From: Bacillus changyiensis
GTDB lineage: Bacteria; Bacillota; Bacilli; Bacillales; Bacillaceae
Reading direction: 5' to 3'
DNA: 64,000 bases
Assembly (NCBI RefSeq): GCF_027706145.1
Contig: NZ_JAQFWW010000003.1
Coordinates: forward strand, 124,001 to 188,000
A program made the translations under genes and the position numbers. Every line of letters starts with the position of its first letter. Within the stretch, counting starts at the first letter, position 1. The notes under the pieces are model-generated. The model saw only the letters and a program-made list of their open reading frames with translations, had not been told where the DNA came from and ran no database searches. Positions 7,739-16,362 of the stretch are shown piece after piece.

Positions 7739-7768
7739 TTGTCGTAAGGGTGTTATTTTCTTTATAAT
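7739..7768 (+). promoter_or_regulatory. Probable SigA promoter
   Basis: TTGTCG (7739-7744) and TATAAT (7763-7768) with 18 nt between, about 30 nt upstream of the start of the 59-residue membrane protein. Confidence 0.5.
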
Positions 7769-7798
7769 AAAATATTAACAAAATATAGGGAGGTACTT

Positions 7799-7978
7799 AT
7801 GGGTTCGACTCTACAAAATATTGATTATATTTTAACCATTCTATTAACTGTTTTTTTCTTATATAAATGCATTCATGAAATAAAGAGTAAAAAAAGACTC
7901 TCACTCATCATTATTTTCTTGATCATAAGTGTTTATTTTATCATCAAAACATTTTTTGTTTTGAGTGTTCTCTTTTAG
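7799..7978 (+). CDS. Small two-helix membrane protein (59 aa)
   Basis: The ATG at 7799 has AGGGAGG 5 nt upstream. The product has two hydrophobic helices (about residues 8-22 and 34-59) joined by a very basic loop (HEIKSKKRLS), which by the positive-inside rule puts the loop in the cytoplasm. Nothing in it identifies a family. It has its own likely promoter and stands alone between a terminator and an inverted repeat. A real gene is supported by promoter, ribosome site and coding region fitting together; no function is proposed. Confidence 0.6.
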   Translation: MGSTLQNIDYILTILLTVFFLYKCIHEIKSKKRLSLIIIFLIISVYFIIKTFFVLSVLF

Positions 7979-8057
7979 ATGACTTCTTTTCAATTCCCAG
8001 ACATCCTATAAACGCTATTCCTCAACCAAGCCATCCATTTTTATACCACAAAAACAG

Positions 8058-8100
8058 ACCTGGATTGAGCGGGAATCAAAATATTCCGCCCAATCTAGGT
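8058..8100. repeat. Long inverted repeat without a T-run
   Basis: About 18-19 bp arms (ACCTGGATTGAGCGGGAAT at 8058-8076 and its near complement at 8083-8100) around a 6-nt gap. There is no T-run on either side, so it is not a standard terminator. It could be a processing or stability hairpin. It lies downstream of the 59-residue membrane protein. Confidence 0.6.
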
Positions 8101-8215
8101 CATGCCTGCCGAAGAGTAACCGCCTTTATTGGAGTATTTTTTATTAAATTTTCGTTTCGGTAACGTGTTTGTAATTGTTTTTTTAAAATAGATCTGAACA
8201 GCAGGAACTATAGTC

Positions 8216-8377
8216 TTACAAATGACTTCGACATTCTTGAATACATTCTTCTAGATCTCTTACAGCATGCTCCATTTTAGGTTTTGCTTGGTCATGTACT
8301 TTGCGCAATGCATGATTTAAATGAGTTAATGCACTTTCACATTCTGAAATGCATTCTTGTAGATCATTTTTATTCAT
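8216..8377 (-). CDS. Small cysteine-rich helical protein (53 aa)
   Basis: The ATG at 8377 has AAAGGAG about 8 nt upstream on the minus strand. The product is short, acidic and helical, with a CxxxC motif near each end: LQECISECES near the N-terminus and LEECIQECRS near the C-terminus, separated by a His- and Lys-rich middle (THLNHALRKVHDQAKPKMEH). The two ends look like repeats of one another. Paired CxxxC motifs on helices are seen in small metal-binding helical-bundle proteins, so metal or redox binding is a reasonable guess, but no family is recognised. Confidence 0.65.
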   Translation of the reverse strand: MNKNDLQECISECESALTHLNHALRKVHDQAKPKMEHAVRDLEECIQECRSHL

Positions 8378-8458
8378 ATGGCAAGCTCCTTTCATTGAAG
8401 ATGTTTACAGATGTTAGTGTTTGTTAGTAGTGCTTTTTTATGCAAAAGAGCAAAATGA

Positions 8459-8484
8459 AGAGCCTTTCTCTCTATGAAAGGCTC
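8459..8484 (-). terminator. Terminator hairpin of the CoA-disulfide reductase gene
   Basis: A perfect 9-bp stem (GAGCCTTTC / GAAAGGCTC) with a 7-nt loop lies just downstream of the stop codon of the minus-strand reductase. The following T-run is imperfect. Confidence 0.6.
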
Positions 8485-8490
8485 TTGTCT

Positions 8491-10140
8491 TTAAGAATGT
8501 TTAACAGAAGAATATGTTTTCCAGCCGCCGTCCAAATTAATTGCCTGATATCCATTGCCAGTCAGGATTCTAGCGGCAAGATAACCCCTTAACCCGACTT
8601 GGCAAGCGACATAGATTGGCTTATCGTTTGGAATTTCCTCAAGTCGGTCGCGGATTTCGCTTAACGGAATGTTAAGTGAGCCTTTAATAAAGCCTTGTTT
8701 TCTCTCATGTGGTTCACGAACATCAATTAAAAAGCCACCATTTTCGACGATTTCATCAATTTCATGCCACTGAACAGTCTCCAATCCATCTTCAAGTATA
8801 TTTGCAGCAACATAGCCCGCCATGTTGACAGGATCTTTTGCTGATGAAAATGGAGGGGCATAGGCGAGTTCAAGTTCTGTTAAGTCAAATACTGAGAGCT
8901 TGCCTTTGATTGCAGCTGATAGAACGTCAATTCGTTTATCAGCTCCATCTTTCCCAACTGCTTGTGCACCGTAGATTTGTCCGCTGTCAGGGCTGAAGAT
9001 GATTTTAAGTGCAAGCGGATGTGCACCTGGATAATAGCCGGCGTGTGAACCAGGATGAACATGGACAACTTCGTAATCAATACCAAGTCTTTGTAATGTT
9101 TTTTCATTACTGCCTGTCACAGCTGCTGTTAAATCAAAGACTTTGGCAATCGATGTTCCCAATGTACCTTTGTATGCTTCTTTCTTACCGTAAATGTTAT
9201 TGGCAACAATTCGACCTTGGCGATTGGCTGGACCAGCTAATGGAATGAAAGCAGGTTGTTGATGGAGATAATCAGCTGTTTCGATCGCATCACCAATCGC
9301 ATAAATGTGTTCGTCATTTGTTTGCAGCAACTCATTCACTTGAATGCCTCCACGTTTACCGATGTGAAGACCGGCTTCCGCAGCTAATTGATTTTCAGGT
9401 GTAACGCCAATGGATAAAATCGTGAAATCAGTGTTGATCACCTTTCCACTTGATAACATCACTTCTTTTCCGTTGTCACGGAAGGCTTGAACACCATCTT
9501 CTAAAATTAAATTGACACCTTTTTCGATAAGGTGTTTGTGAACAATTGCTGCCATTTCGTAATCTAGCGGTGCCATCACTTGTTTGGCCATTTCCACAAG
9601 TGTTACATTGATACCCCGCTCAACTAAATTTTCTGCCATCTCTAAACCGATAAATCCGCCTCCGATCACAACGGCTTCCTTAGGCTGATGATTATCAACA
9701 AAGCCCTTAATCTGATCGGTGTCAGGAATGGATCTCAATGTAAAGACATTGTCTGCCTCTGTTAACCCAGAAATTTGTGGGATGATCGGTTTTGCTCCTG
9801 GTGAAAGGATAAGCACATCATAGCTTTCTTCATACATACGATTTTCAGGTAAATGGTTGACTGTCACCGTCTTGCGGTGACGATTGATTTTAACGACTTC
9901 ACTAAGGTTTCGAATGTCCAAATTAAACTTCTTGCTCATCCCTTCAACAGTTTGAACAAGTAGCTTTTCACGTTTTTTAATCGTTTCACCAATATAGTAA
10001 GGAAGTCCACAATTAGCAAAAGAAATATATTCGCCTCTTTCAAACAGGACGATCTGAGATTGTTCATCTAATCTTCTGAGCCGTGCAGCTGCCGATGCAC
10101 CGCCAGCGACTCCGCCAATAATCACAATTTTTTTGGTCAT
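8491..10140 (-). CDS. CoA-disulfide reductase with C-terminal rhodanese domain (CoADR-RHD)
   Basis: A 549-residue FAD-dependent pyridine nucleotide-disulfide oxidoreductase. It opens with a Rossmann FAD motif (IVIIGGVAGGASAAARLRR), has the single active cysteine C44 in SFANCGLPYYIG typical of CoA-disulfide reductases and NADH oxidases, a second nucleotide motif (VVIGGGFIGLEMAE, about 157-170), and a C-terminal rhodanese domain (about 455-545) with catalytic C513 in YVACQVGLRGY. B. anthracis CoADR-RHD has this layout and reduces CoA disulfide or persulfide. The GC-rich direct repeat in the promoter suggests control by a CsoR/CstR-type persulfide sensor. Likely role: CoA redox balance and sulfane-sulfur handling. 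Confidence 0.92.
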   Translation of the reverse strand: MTKKIVIIGGVAGGASAAARLRRLDEQSQIVLFERGEYISFANCGLPYYIGETIKKREKLLVQTVEGMSKKFNLDIRNLSEVVKINRHRKTVTVNHLPENRMYEESYDVLILSPGAKPIIPQISGLTEADNVFTLRSIPDTDQIKGFVDNHQPKEAVVIGGGFIGLEMAENLVERGINVTLVEMAKQVMAPLDYEMAAIVHKHLIEKGVNLILEDGVQAFRDNGKEVMLSSGKVINTDFTILSIGVTPENQLAAEAGLHIGKRGGIQVNELLQTNDEHIYAIGDAIETADYLHQQPAFIPLAGPANRQGRIVANNIYGKKEAYKGTLGTSIAKVFDLTAAVTGSNEKTLQRLGIDYEVVHVHPGSHAGYYPGAHPLALKIIFSPDSGQIYGAQAVGKDGADKRIDVLSAAIKGKLSVFDLTELELAYAPPFSSAKDPVNMAGYVAANILEDGLETVQWHEIDEIVENGGFLIDVREPHERKQGFIKGSLNIPLSEIRDRLEEIPNDKPIYVACQVGLRGYLAARILTGNGYQAINLDGGWKTYSSVKHS

Positions 10141-10166
10141 GTTGAAGTACTCCTTTCTATAAATAC

Positions 10167-10188
10167 ATATACCCCTATACCTATAATA
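10167..10188 (-). promoter_or_regulatory. Candidate -10 and CsoR/CstR-like operator
   Basis: On the minus strand a TATTAT -10 (10183-10188) is followed directly by TATAGGTATAGGGGTATA. Operators of the CsoR/CstR family are short, with a central G/C run flanked by A/T, often next to rhodanese and persulfide genes, and the position would block the promoter. No CstR gene lies in the window, and the -35 is poor. Confidence 0.35.
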
Positions 10189-10251
10189 ACGATTTTTGAT
10201 TAAAATTTACATGATAAAAGTTACAGTTTTGTGACGGAAAGCGAAGGGCAT

Positions 10252-10285
10252 TAAAAAAACAGCCTTCTAGTGAAAGCTGTTTTAA
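10252..10285 (-). terminator. Terminator of the subtilase gene
   Basis: On the minus strand AAACAGC pairs with GCTGTTT across a 12-nt loop, followed by a run of Ts (plus-strand A7 at 10253-10259). It overlaps the stop codon at 10282. Confidence 0.65.
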
Positions 10286-11398
10286 AGATTGAATAACATG
10301 ATGGATATTCGTACCGCTACATTTATAAAAATCATGATGACTATCATTAAAATGATTTTTATTTTTGGATATCGTTTATTGTGTTTTTTCTTGTTGATGA
10401 AAAACCAGATATGGTATAGAACGAGTCCCACTAATACAATGATCGTTAATAGATGAATGGCTATCATCAGATAAACTTCTAAAGGAAAACCATGTATTCC
10501 TTGTTCAAGCCCAGTTTTCATTTGTTTTTTAACACTGTCGATAGAGATACTCAAATGTTTTTCTTGATCTGACTGAATGATTAAGGCTGCATATCCAGAA
10601 GCATATGCTGTAGCGAATGATACTCCGGTATCCAAAGTCATCTTATTGTTAAAGTATGAACTTGTTAAGTCTTCACCTGGAGCAAAAACATCAACTTGTT
10701 TGTTCTCAAATTCTTTTGAATAAATTTCACCTACAGTATTAAGCATTCCGACTGAAATGACTTCTTTATATTTGCCTGGATAAGCTTCAAAAGTGTCACC
10801 TTCAAATCTAATATTCCCAGAGGAAGATATGATGATCATGTTATTTTTATAAGCTTTTTTTATTGCTTCATGCATTTCGGGATTGTCTTTTTCAAATTCT
10901 AGACTGATATTGATGATATCAACTTTTTCCTTGATCGCCCAATTGATACCCTTGATTAAGTCGCCATAGCTTACTTTTCCATTGTGATCAGCAACTTTTG
11001 CAATGTACAGTTTGCTTTCGGGAGCAATTCCAATTAGGTTTTTATTGTTTTTTTCTGGCACCGATGATCCCGGCAATTTTTGTTCCATGACCATTATCAT
11101 CTTGCACATTTTTTTGATCTTTGCCGATAACATTGATCCCTTTTTCAAATGATAAATCATCATTTTTTGTATCAATACCTGTGTCAAGGACAGCAATTTT
11201 TATGCCTTTTCCAGTGATATGATCTTCATGGTAGCTGCTGACTGCTGCTCCTGTATCAATTTGTGAGACTTCTTTTTTGTCGCTGACGATATTAGGTTTT
11301 TTTCCATGCTTGCGATGTTCAGCTGTTCTTTCTAATGTGCAGCCTGTAATTGAAAGAATCAATAACAACAAGGAAATTAAAAATAGAGCTTTTTTCAA
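10282..11398 (-). pseudogene. Membrane/lipoprotein subtilisin-like serine protease, frameshifted
   Basis: Two overlapping frames together make one S8 (subtilase) protein. Frame one starts at TTG 11398 (AAAGGAG 8 nt upstream) with a lipoprotein signal (lipobox SITGC, C20), then catalytic D72 in IAVLDTGID and H104 in DNGHGTKIAG. Frame two continues with NNKNLIGIAP, the oxyanion Asn in SSSGN, the serine in TGVSFATAYASGY and two C-terminal membrane helices. The switch falls in a 7-base A run (plus-strand T7, 11048-11054); with six As the frame is continuous and gives 371 residues. It is a true mutation, a slippage switch or a sequencing error. A stop-interrupted secreted protein lies just upstream. 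Confidence 0.8.
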
Positions 11399-11414
11399 AA
11401 TATTTTCTCCTTTA

Positions 11415-12185
11415 TTAAGGAATCCGTTGCCACCAAGCATGTTTGTGCTTATATTTACTATGTCCAATTACCGGTGAACAGTTTCGTTTATAAGCTTTAC
11501 AGTATTTTAGATTTGGCCATTTTTTACCTAAGGTTGAATCTGCCATGCAAACAGGTAAAAATATTAATGCTTTATAGCAATCAGAGGTTATAAATTTTTT
11601 ATACCCATATCCATTATCGTCTAGGCAATATGGCCAGCCACCGCCTGATATAGTTCCATCTTTTTTATCTTCGTTATGATCAACATATACTAAAGATAAT
11701 GGAATTTTAAATTCTTCTTGGTGTTTTTCTATATTTTGTACAATTGGATGTTCATCTTCACCAATCTCTTCAAATGCTTCAATAACATTGTCTGTTTCTT
11801 GTTGTTCACTTTTTATTGCTTGTTTAACTTGTTGCATGTCTTCATTACTAATACCAACATCTCGAGCTGTTAAATTGAGTATTTCTTGTTGAGTATATAA
11901 TTTTTCACCTTTGTTTTTGGCTTCCTCAATTTTTTTCTCAATTTCTTTCATTGTTTTTTCTTGATTTAAAATCATTTCATTAACATATCTCTCATCTACT
12001 TCAACATCTTCTGATTTTTCAATATTTTCAGTTTATTTATCATAAGTCTCAACCATTTCTTTCGCATGATCTTCTGTGATTATCTCATGGCCTTCCTCTG
12101 CCCTAACAGAAAGTGGATATGATAAGCTATATGACAGAAATAAAGCTAAGATTGGTAAGTATATGTATTTACCAAATTTGCCCAA
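11415..12185 (-). pseudogene. Secreted Cys-rich protein interrupted by an in-frame TAA
   Basis: A TTG at 12185 with AAAAAGGAG upstream opens a frame with a signal peptide (YIYLPILALFLSYSLSYP ... VRAEEGH). TAA at 12033-12035 (codon 51) stops it, yet the frame stays open on both sides and continues to 11415, for about 256 residues if the stop is ignored. The rest is an acidic, coiled-coil-like segment (KTMKEIEKKIEEAKNKGEK) followed by a C-terminal part with five cysteines (YCLDD, SDCYKA, PVCMAD, YCKAY, NCSPV). A CAA-to-TAA change is the simplest cause. No family is recognised. It is 16 nt upstream of the subtilase, which suggests a substrate, inhibitor or partner; this is inference. Confidence 0.6.
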
Positions 12186-12478
12186 TGAACAACTCCTTTT
12201 TATCTATGAAATTATAAAACTTAAATATATATCACGTTTTTTTATGTAAAGCAATTTTTTAATGATTATAATGATTGTTAATTACTTTTTTATAGGTCAT
12301 TGAGAGGGTACTTTAATTCAAATCTATTAAGCTAAAATGCTACAGATAAAAACTGAATAAACACATCTCCAAAAAAATGTCGCAATTTCTCTGTTTGAAT
12401 AACATAAAATCTCATCATCCTGCGTTATAATAGATTTTGTGAATAAAAGATTCAATGTTGAAAGAGAGTGGTTACATC

Positions 12479-13198
12479 ATGGGTCGTAAATGGAACAACA
12501 TAAAAGAAAAGAAAGCGACAAAGGATGCGAATACAAGTCGGGTCTATTCTAAGTTTGGACGCGAAATTTATGTTGCGGCGAAACAAGGAGAGCCAGATCC
12601 TGAGTCAAATCAGGCGTTAAAATTCGTGCTTGAGCGGGCAAAAACGTATAATGTCCCAAAAGCCATTATCGAACGGGCGATTGAAAAGGCGAAGGGCGGT
12701 GCTGAAGAAAGTTATGATGAACTTCGCTATGAAGGATTTGGCCCGAACGGTTCTATGGTGATCGTTGATGCGCTGACAAACAACGTGAACCGGACGGCGG
12801 CTGATGTGCGTTCTACTTTTGGGAAAAACGGCGGTAATATGGGAGTGAGCGGTTCTGTTGCCTATATGTTTGATCCAACTGCAGTCATCGGTTTTGAAGG
12901 CAAAACAGCTGATGAAGTGCTCGAGTTATTAATGGAAGCCGATATTGATGTTCGGGATATTCTTGAAGAAGATGATGCAGTCATTGTCTACGCTGAACCT
13001 GATCAGTTTCATGCTGTCCAAGAAGCACTGCAAAACGCTGGTATTACTGAATTTACTGTCGCAGAGCTGACAATGCTTGCGCAAAATGACGTGACACTGC
13101 CAGAGGATGCAAAGGAGAAATTTGAAAAACTAATTGATGCACTCGAAGATTTGGAAGATGTTCAGCAAGTGTATCATAATGTTGATTTAGATGCTTAA
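12479..13198 (+). CDS. yeeI: YebC/TACO1-family protein (YeeI)
   Basis: A 239-residue YebC-family protein. It starts [20 protein letters not shown], the form of the Bacillus YeeI branch rather than the YrbC branch (AGHSKW), and keeps family motifs such as [31 protein letters not shown] and [10 protein letters not shown]. Members were first annotated as transcription regulators; more recent work links YebC proteins to translation, helping ribosomes at proline-rich sequences. The ATG at 12479 matches the family start; an in-frame TTG upstream at 12455 would add eight residues. A -10 TATAAT lies at 12426-12431 and a strong terminator follows. Confidence 0.92.
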   Translation: MGRKWNNIKEKKATKDANTSRVYSKFGREIYVAAKQGEPDPESNQALKFVLERAKTYNVPKAIIERAIEKAKGGAEESYDELRYEGFGPNGSMVIVDALTNNVNRTAADVRSTFGKNGGNMGVSGSVAYMFDPTAVIGFEGKTADEVLELLMEADIDVRDILEEDDAVIVYAEPDQFHAVQEALQNAGITEFTVAELTMLAQNDVTLPEDAKEKFEKLIDALEDLEDVQQVYHNVDLDA

Positions 13199-13215
13199 CA
13201 TTTTTTTCGGATAGA

Positions 13216-13249
13216 AGATTTTACCGAATAACCGGTAAAATCTTTTTTT
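13216..13249 (+). terminator. Rho-independent terminator of yeeI
   Basis: A perfect 11-bp stem (AGATTTTACCG / CGGTAAAATCT), 6-nt loop and seven-T tail. Confidence 0.9.
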
Positions 13250-13407
13250 ATTAGTAGATTTTAATTTCTTTAAAAAAAGCCGATATAAAAGATGAATTTT
13301 TAATTTTCCTAAAATTGTCCTTGATCGATGTGTTTCAAATCATCTTCGAGTTCATAGGAATCAAATAAATCTTCGAAATCATGACCAGAGAATCAGGAGG
13401 TTTAAGT

Positions 13408-14253
13408 ATGAGTGGAATTGAACATAAAGAAATTCATCCTCTCTTGGACGCATTTGTAAAAGTAGCTCCTTTTTTAAATCAGTTAATTCAAGATGATGTG
13501 GCCATTCGCATTTATGATACAGAAAAACTTATCATTCATATTCCAGGAAAAACGTTGTCTTTGAATGCGAATTCCGGTGATCCTTTGCAAGATGGAGACG
13601 TGATGACTGACGCAATCCGGCAAAATCGACAAAAAGTAAGTTTAGTAACAAAAGAAAAGTTCGGTATCCCACTTGTTGTAAGAGCGGTTCCACTCCATGA
13701 AAACGGCCGCGTCATTGGTGGAGTCAGCCTAAGTACAAACTTTGAAAAAGCAGATCAGCTCCATCAGGTCGCTGAGAGTCTGTCTGCAATCGTTGAACAG
13801 ACTGCTATTTCTATTCAAGAACTTGCAAAATCAGTGAACGGGTTTTCCGGGCAGATGACAGATATTTCGAAACAGGCAAAAGAAGTGAGTGAGAGTGCCG
13901 GTGAAATTGAAAAAATTTCAGTGACAGTTAAGGGCATATCAGATCAAAGTAATCTGCTAGGATTGAATGCAGCAATTGAAGCTGCAAGAGCAGGAGAGTC
14001 TGGTAAAGGTTTTTCAGTTGTAGCGGATGAGATCAGAAAATTGGCAACACACTCAAAAGAAAATGTCGGACAAATTGATGAAATTACGAAAAAAATCCAC
14101 GCTTTATTGAAAGGTCTTGAACAATCGATTCAAGTGATTAATGATACAACAGCTCAAGCAGCTAATGTAGAACAAATTTCGCTAACGATGCAAGAAATGA
14201 AGAAAAACGTGCAAAATCTTGCTAAAATGGCAGAATATCAGGTAGAAGACTAG
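13408..14253 (+). CDS. Soluble methyl-accepting chemotaxis-like signalling protein (YfmS-like)
   Basis: A 281-residue cytoplasmic receptor without membrane segments. Residues 1-120 form a small sensor domain ([27 protein letters not shown] ... [24 protein letters not shown]), followed by the coiled-coil signalling region with the conserved hairpin [22 protein letters not shown]. That hairpin binds CheA/CheW. The ATG at 13408 has AGGAGG upstream; the ATG at 13381 has none. Its size and neighbourhood fit B. subtilis YfmS, a soluble chemoreceptor. The sensor ligand is unknown. Confidence 0.85.
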   Translation: MSGIEHKEIHPLLDAFVKVAPFLNQLIQDDVAIRIYDTEKLIIHIPGKTLSLNANSGDPLQDGDVMTDAIRQNRQKVSLVTKEKFGIPLVVRAVPLHENGRVIGGVSLSTNFEKADQLHQVAESLSAIVEQTAISIQELAKSVNGFSGQMTDISKQAKEVSESAGEIEKISVTVKGISDQSNLLGLNAAIEAARAGESGKGFSVVADEIRKLATHSKENVGQIDEITKKIHALLKGLEQSIQVINDTTAQAANVEQISLTMQEMKKNVQNLAKMAEYQVED

Positions 14254-14439
14254 GGAGGCGAAGGCTTCTCTTTTTTTTACAGTTTAGAGTTTTCAAAAGT
14301 GTTCACATCTTCTCAAAGAGACGTTTTTTTACTATTTTTGGCTTTATTTTTACATCATCTAAGTCTATCTTTCTCGAAAGGGAATGAACTCGGGTCTAAT
14401 GTTTTTACTTTTCTGTTTGTAAGGCGTAAAAATTTTCGA

Positions 14440-14670
14440 TCACTTGATGATCTTTATGTCCCACCCTAATTCTTCATTAAATTCCTTTATTAGTCTCAAT
14501 TTGAACTTTTCCCCAATCGCATTCCAAAAATGATCCCCGTTTTTCTTATGTAAAAGGATTTTATGATTACGGGAGAAAACTTTTGTTACATGATGCCTGT
14601 TTTTGAGAAGTGTTATCAGAAATTCTTTTAATGAAATAGGGATAGATAATGTTTTAGGGTTTCCGTTTGC
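14440..14670 (-). other. Possible remnant of a minus-strand gene (unidentified)
   Basis: The 617-nt stretch between the chemoreceptor and the DASS transporter has no convincing gene. On the minus strand about 77 codons are open between stops, ending GDHFWNAIGEKFKLRL and IKEFNEELGWDIKIIK, with no usable start codon and ribosome site. The composition looks protein-like. On the plus strand a 66-residue reading at 14603-14803 also lacks a ribosome site. Either may be a decayed gene; neither is called as functional. Confidence 0.25.
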
Positions 14671-14870
14671 CTATGCTGAGGCAGAGTTTATGGAAAATCC
14701 GCATACAAATATCAAGCAGTTGATCTTGATGATAACCGATTTTCAATCGTGGATAGAGGAAAAAAGTTTGTCAACTAAGTTTATTTCTGTTTTAGGAATG
14801 TAGAAATCCACAAGGAATTTCCCCCAGACAAATCGAAAGTGATGAAAACACTTTCGAAGGGGGAGGGTAT

Positions 14871-16292
14871 ATGAATGTTTATACACCAACAAAACGGATC
14901 GGCTTAGCATTAGGACCCATCAGTTTTTTGCTGATTTTTGTTTTGATGCCAAAGGCGGAGTTAGCACACGCCCCTCGGATCGTTCTTGCTGTAACGGCTT
15001 GGACAGCTGTTTGGTGGATCACCGAAGCTGTGCCAATTCCGGCTACATCTCTACTTCCGATTATTTTGTTACCGACATTTGGCGGTTTAGATGTAGAGAC
15101 GACAGCTAAGGCATATGGCGATCCGATTGTGTTTATGTATATGGGCGGCTTTATCATTGCGATAGCGATTGAAAAATGGGATCTTCATAAACGGATTGCG
15201 TTGCATATTTTAAAACGGATTGGTACGGAAAGCCAACGGATTGTACTTGGGGTCATGCTGTCGACAGCATGTTTATCAATGTGGATTTCCAATGCTGCTA
15301 CCGCTTTGATGATGCTTCCCGTTGCACTTGCGGTGATTAAAGAAGTCGAGGAGAAACACGTTTTAACAGGGGATTCCTTGCAAAAATTCAGCAAAAGTAT
15401 CTTGTTGGCTGTCGCTTATGCTGCCTCAATCGGCGGCCTCGCCACTTTGGTGGGTTCTGTACCGAACGCAGTGTTTGCGGCAATGTCCCGAAAGCTACTT
15501 CATCATGAAATCTTGTTTTTTGAATGGTTTTTATTCGGGTTTCCGGTTGCTGTTGTATTTTTATTGATTCTTTATATTTATTTGACAAAGATTAAATTTA
15601 AAGTTAGCGACTTTGCAGGAAAAAAGTCTGGGTTTATCAATCATGATCTTAAAGAGTTAGGTGCTGCGACAAACGAGGAGAAATGGGTATTCAGCGTTTT
15701 TTTGTTGACCGCTTGTTTATGGATGTTCAAATTTCTGCTTCCCTTTCACATATCAGATCCATCAATTGCTATTTTGGGAGCCGTTATGCTTTTCACTATT
15801 CCTAGTAGAAAAGATGAAAGAATTTTAGAATGGAAAGATCTTGAGAGGTTGCCTTGGGGTTTGTTGCTGTTGTTCGGTGGAGGGTTGTCGCTTGCATCTG
15901 GATTTTCAGAAACCAACTTAACAGGTTGGATAGCCGGTAAGCTTCAGCTATTAGAAGGTAATCGGTATCTGTTTGTTTTGATTGTATTAACAGCGGCGAT
16001 TTTATTTATGACAGAAATCATGTCCAATACAGCTGTCGCCAATATGGTGATCCCGATGTCTGTCGGTTTGGGGACCGCACTTCACGTTGAACCATCTGGA
16101 TTAATGGCGGCAGCTGCACTTGCTTCATCTTGCGCATTTATGCTACCCATTTCTACTCCACCAAATGCCGCCGTTTTCAGCGCTCAATTACTAGAGATGA
16201 AGGATATGATCAGGGCCGGTTTTTGGCTGAATATCACGGGGATTTTCATTATTGTGACTAGTGTTTATCTTTGGCTGCCTGCTGTTTTATAG
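14871..16292 (+). CDS. DASS (SLC13) family sodium:dicarboxylate symporter
   Basis: A 473-residue integral membrane transporter of the divalent anion:Na+ symporter family with about 11-12 hydrophobic segments. Diagnostic motifs are WWITEAVPIPATSLLPI near residue 45, SNAATALMMLPVAL near 140 (the first SNT-type substrate/Na+ loop), YAASIGGLATLVGSVPN near 185, and MSNTAVANMVIPM near 385 (the second SNT loop). Family members such as S. aureus SdcS carry succinate, malate or fumarate with Na+. In the corresponding B. subtilis region the related gene is yflS, but orthology is not certain. A very strong ribosome site (GGGGGAGG) precedes the ATG. Confidence 0.88.
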   Translation: MNVYTPTKRIGLALGPISFLLIFVLMPKAELAHAPRIVLAVTAWTAVWWITEAVPIPATSLLPIILLPTFGGLDVETTAKAYGDPIVFMYMGGFIIAIAIEKWDLHKRIALHILKRIGTESQRIVLGVMLSTACLSMWISNAATALMMLPVALAVIKEVEEKHVLTGDSLQKFSKSILLAVAYAASIGGLATLVGSVPNAVFAAMSRKLLHHEILFFEWFLFGFPVAVVFLLILYIYLTKIKFKVSDFAGKKSGFINHDLKELGAATNEEKWVFSVFLLTACLWMFKFLLPFHISDPSIAILGAVMLFTIPSRKDERILEWKDLERLPWGLLLLFGGGLSLASGFSETNLTGWIAGKLQLLEGNRYLFVLIVLTAAILFMTEIMSNTAVANMVIPMSVGLGTALHVEPSGLMAAAALASSCAFMLPISTPPNAAVFSAQLLEMKDMIRAGFWLNITGIFIIVTSVYLWLPAVL

Positions 16293-16362
16293 TGATACTA
16301 GTTTTCTTTTCTAAACTGCATTAAAATATAATTATGACATGATGTTAGGATTGGTAGAATAC

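Noticed and set aside
14603-14803. A 66-codon plus-strand frame before the DASS transporter
   Set aside because: No ribosome site before its start and no family resemblance; an opposing minus-strand frame is equally plausible as a remnant.
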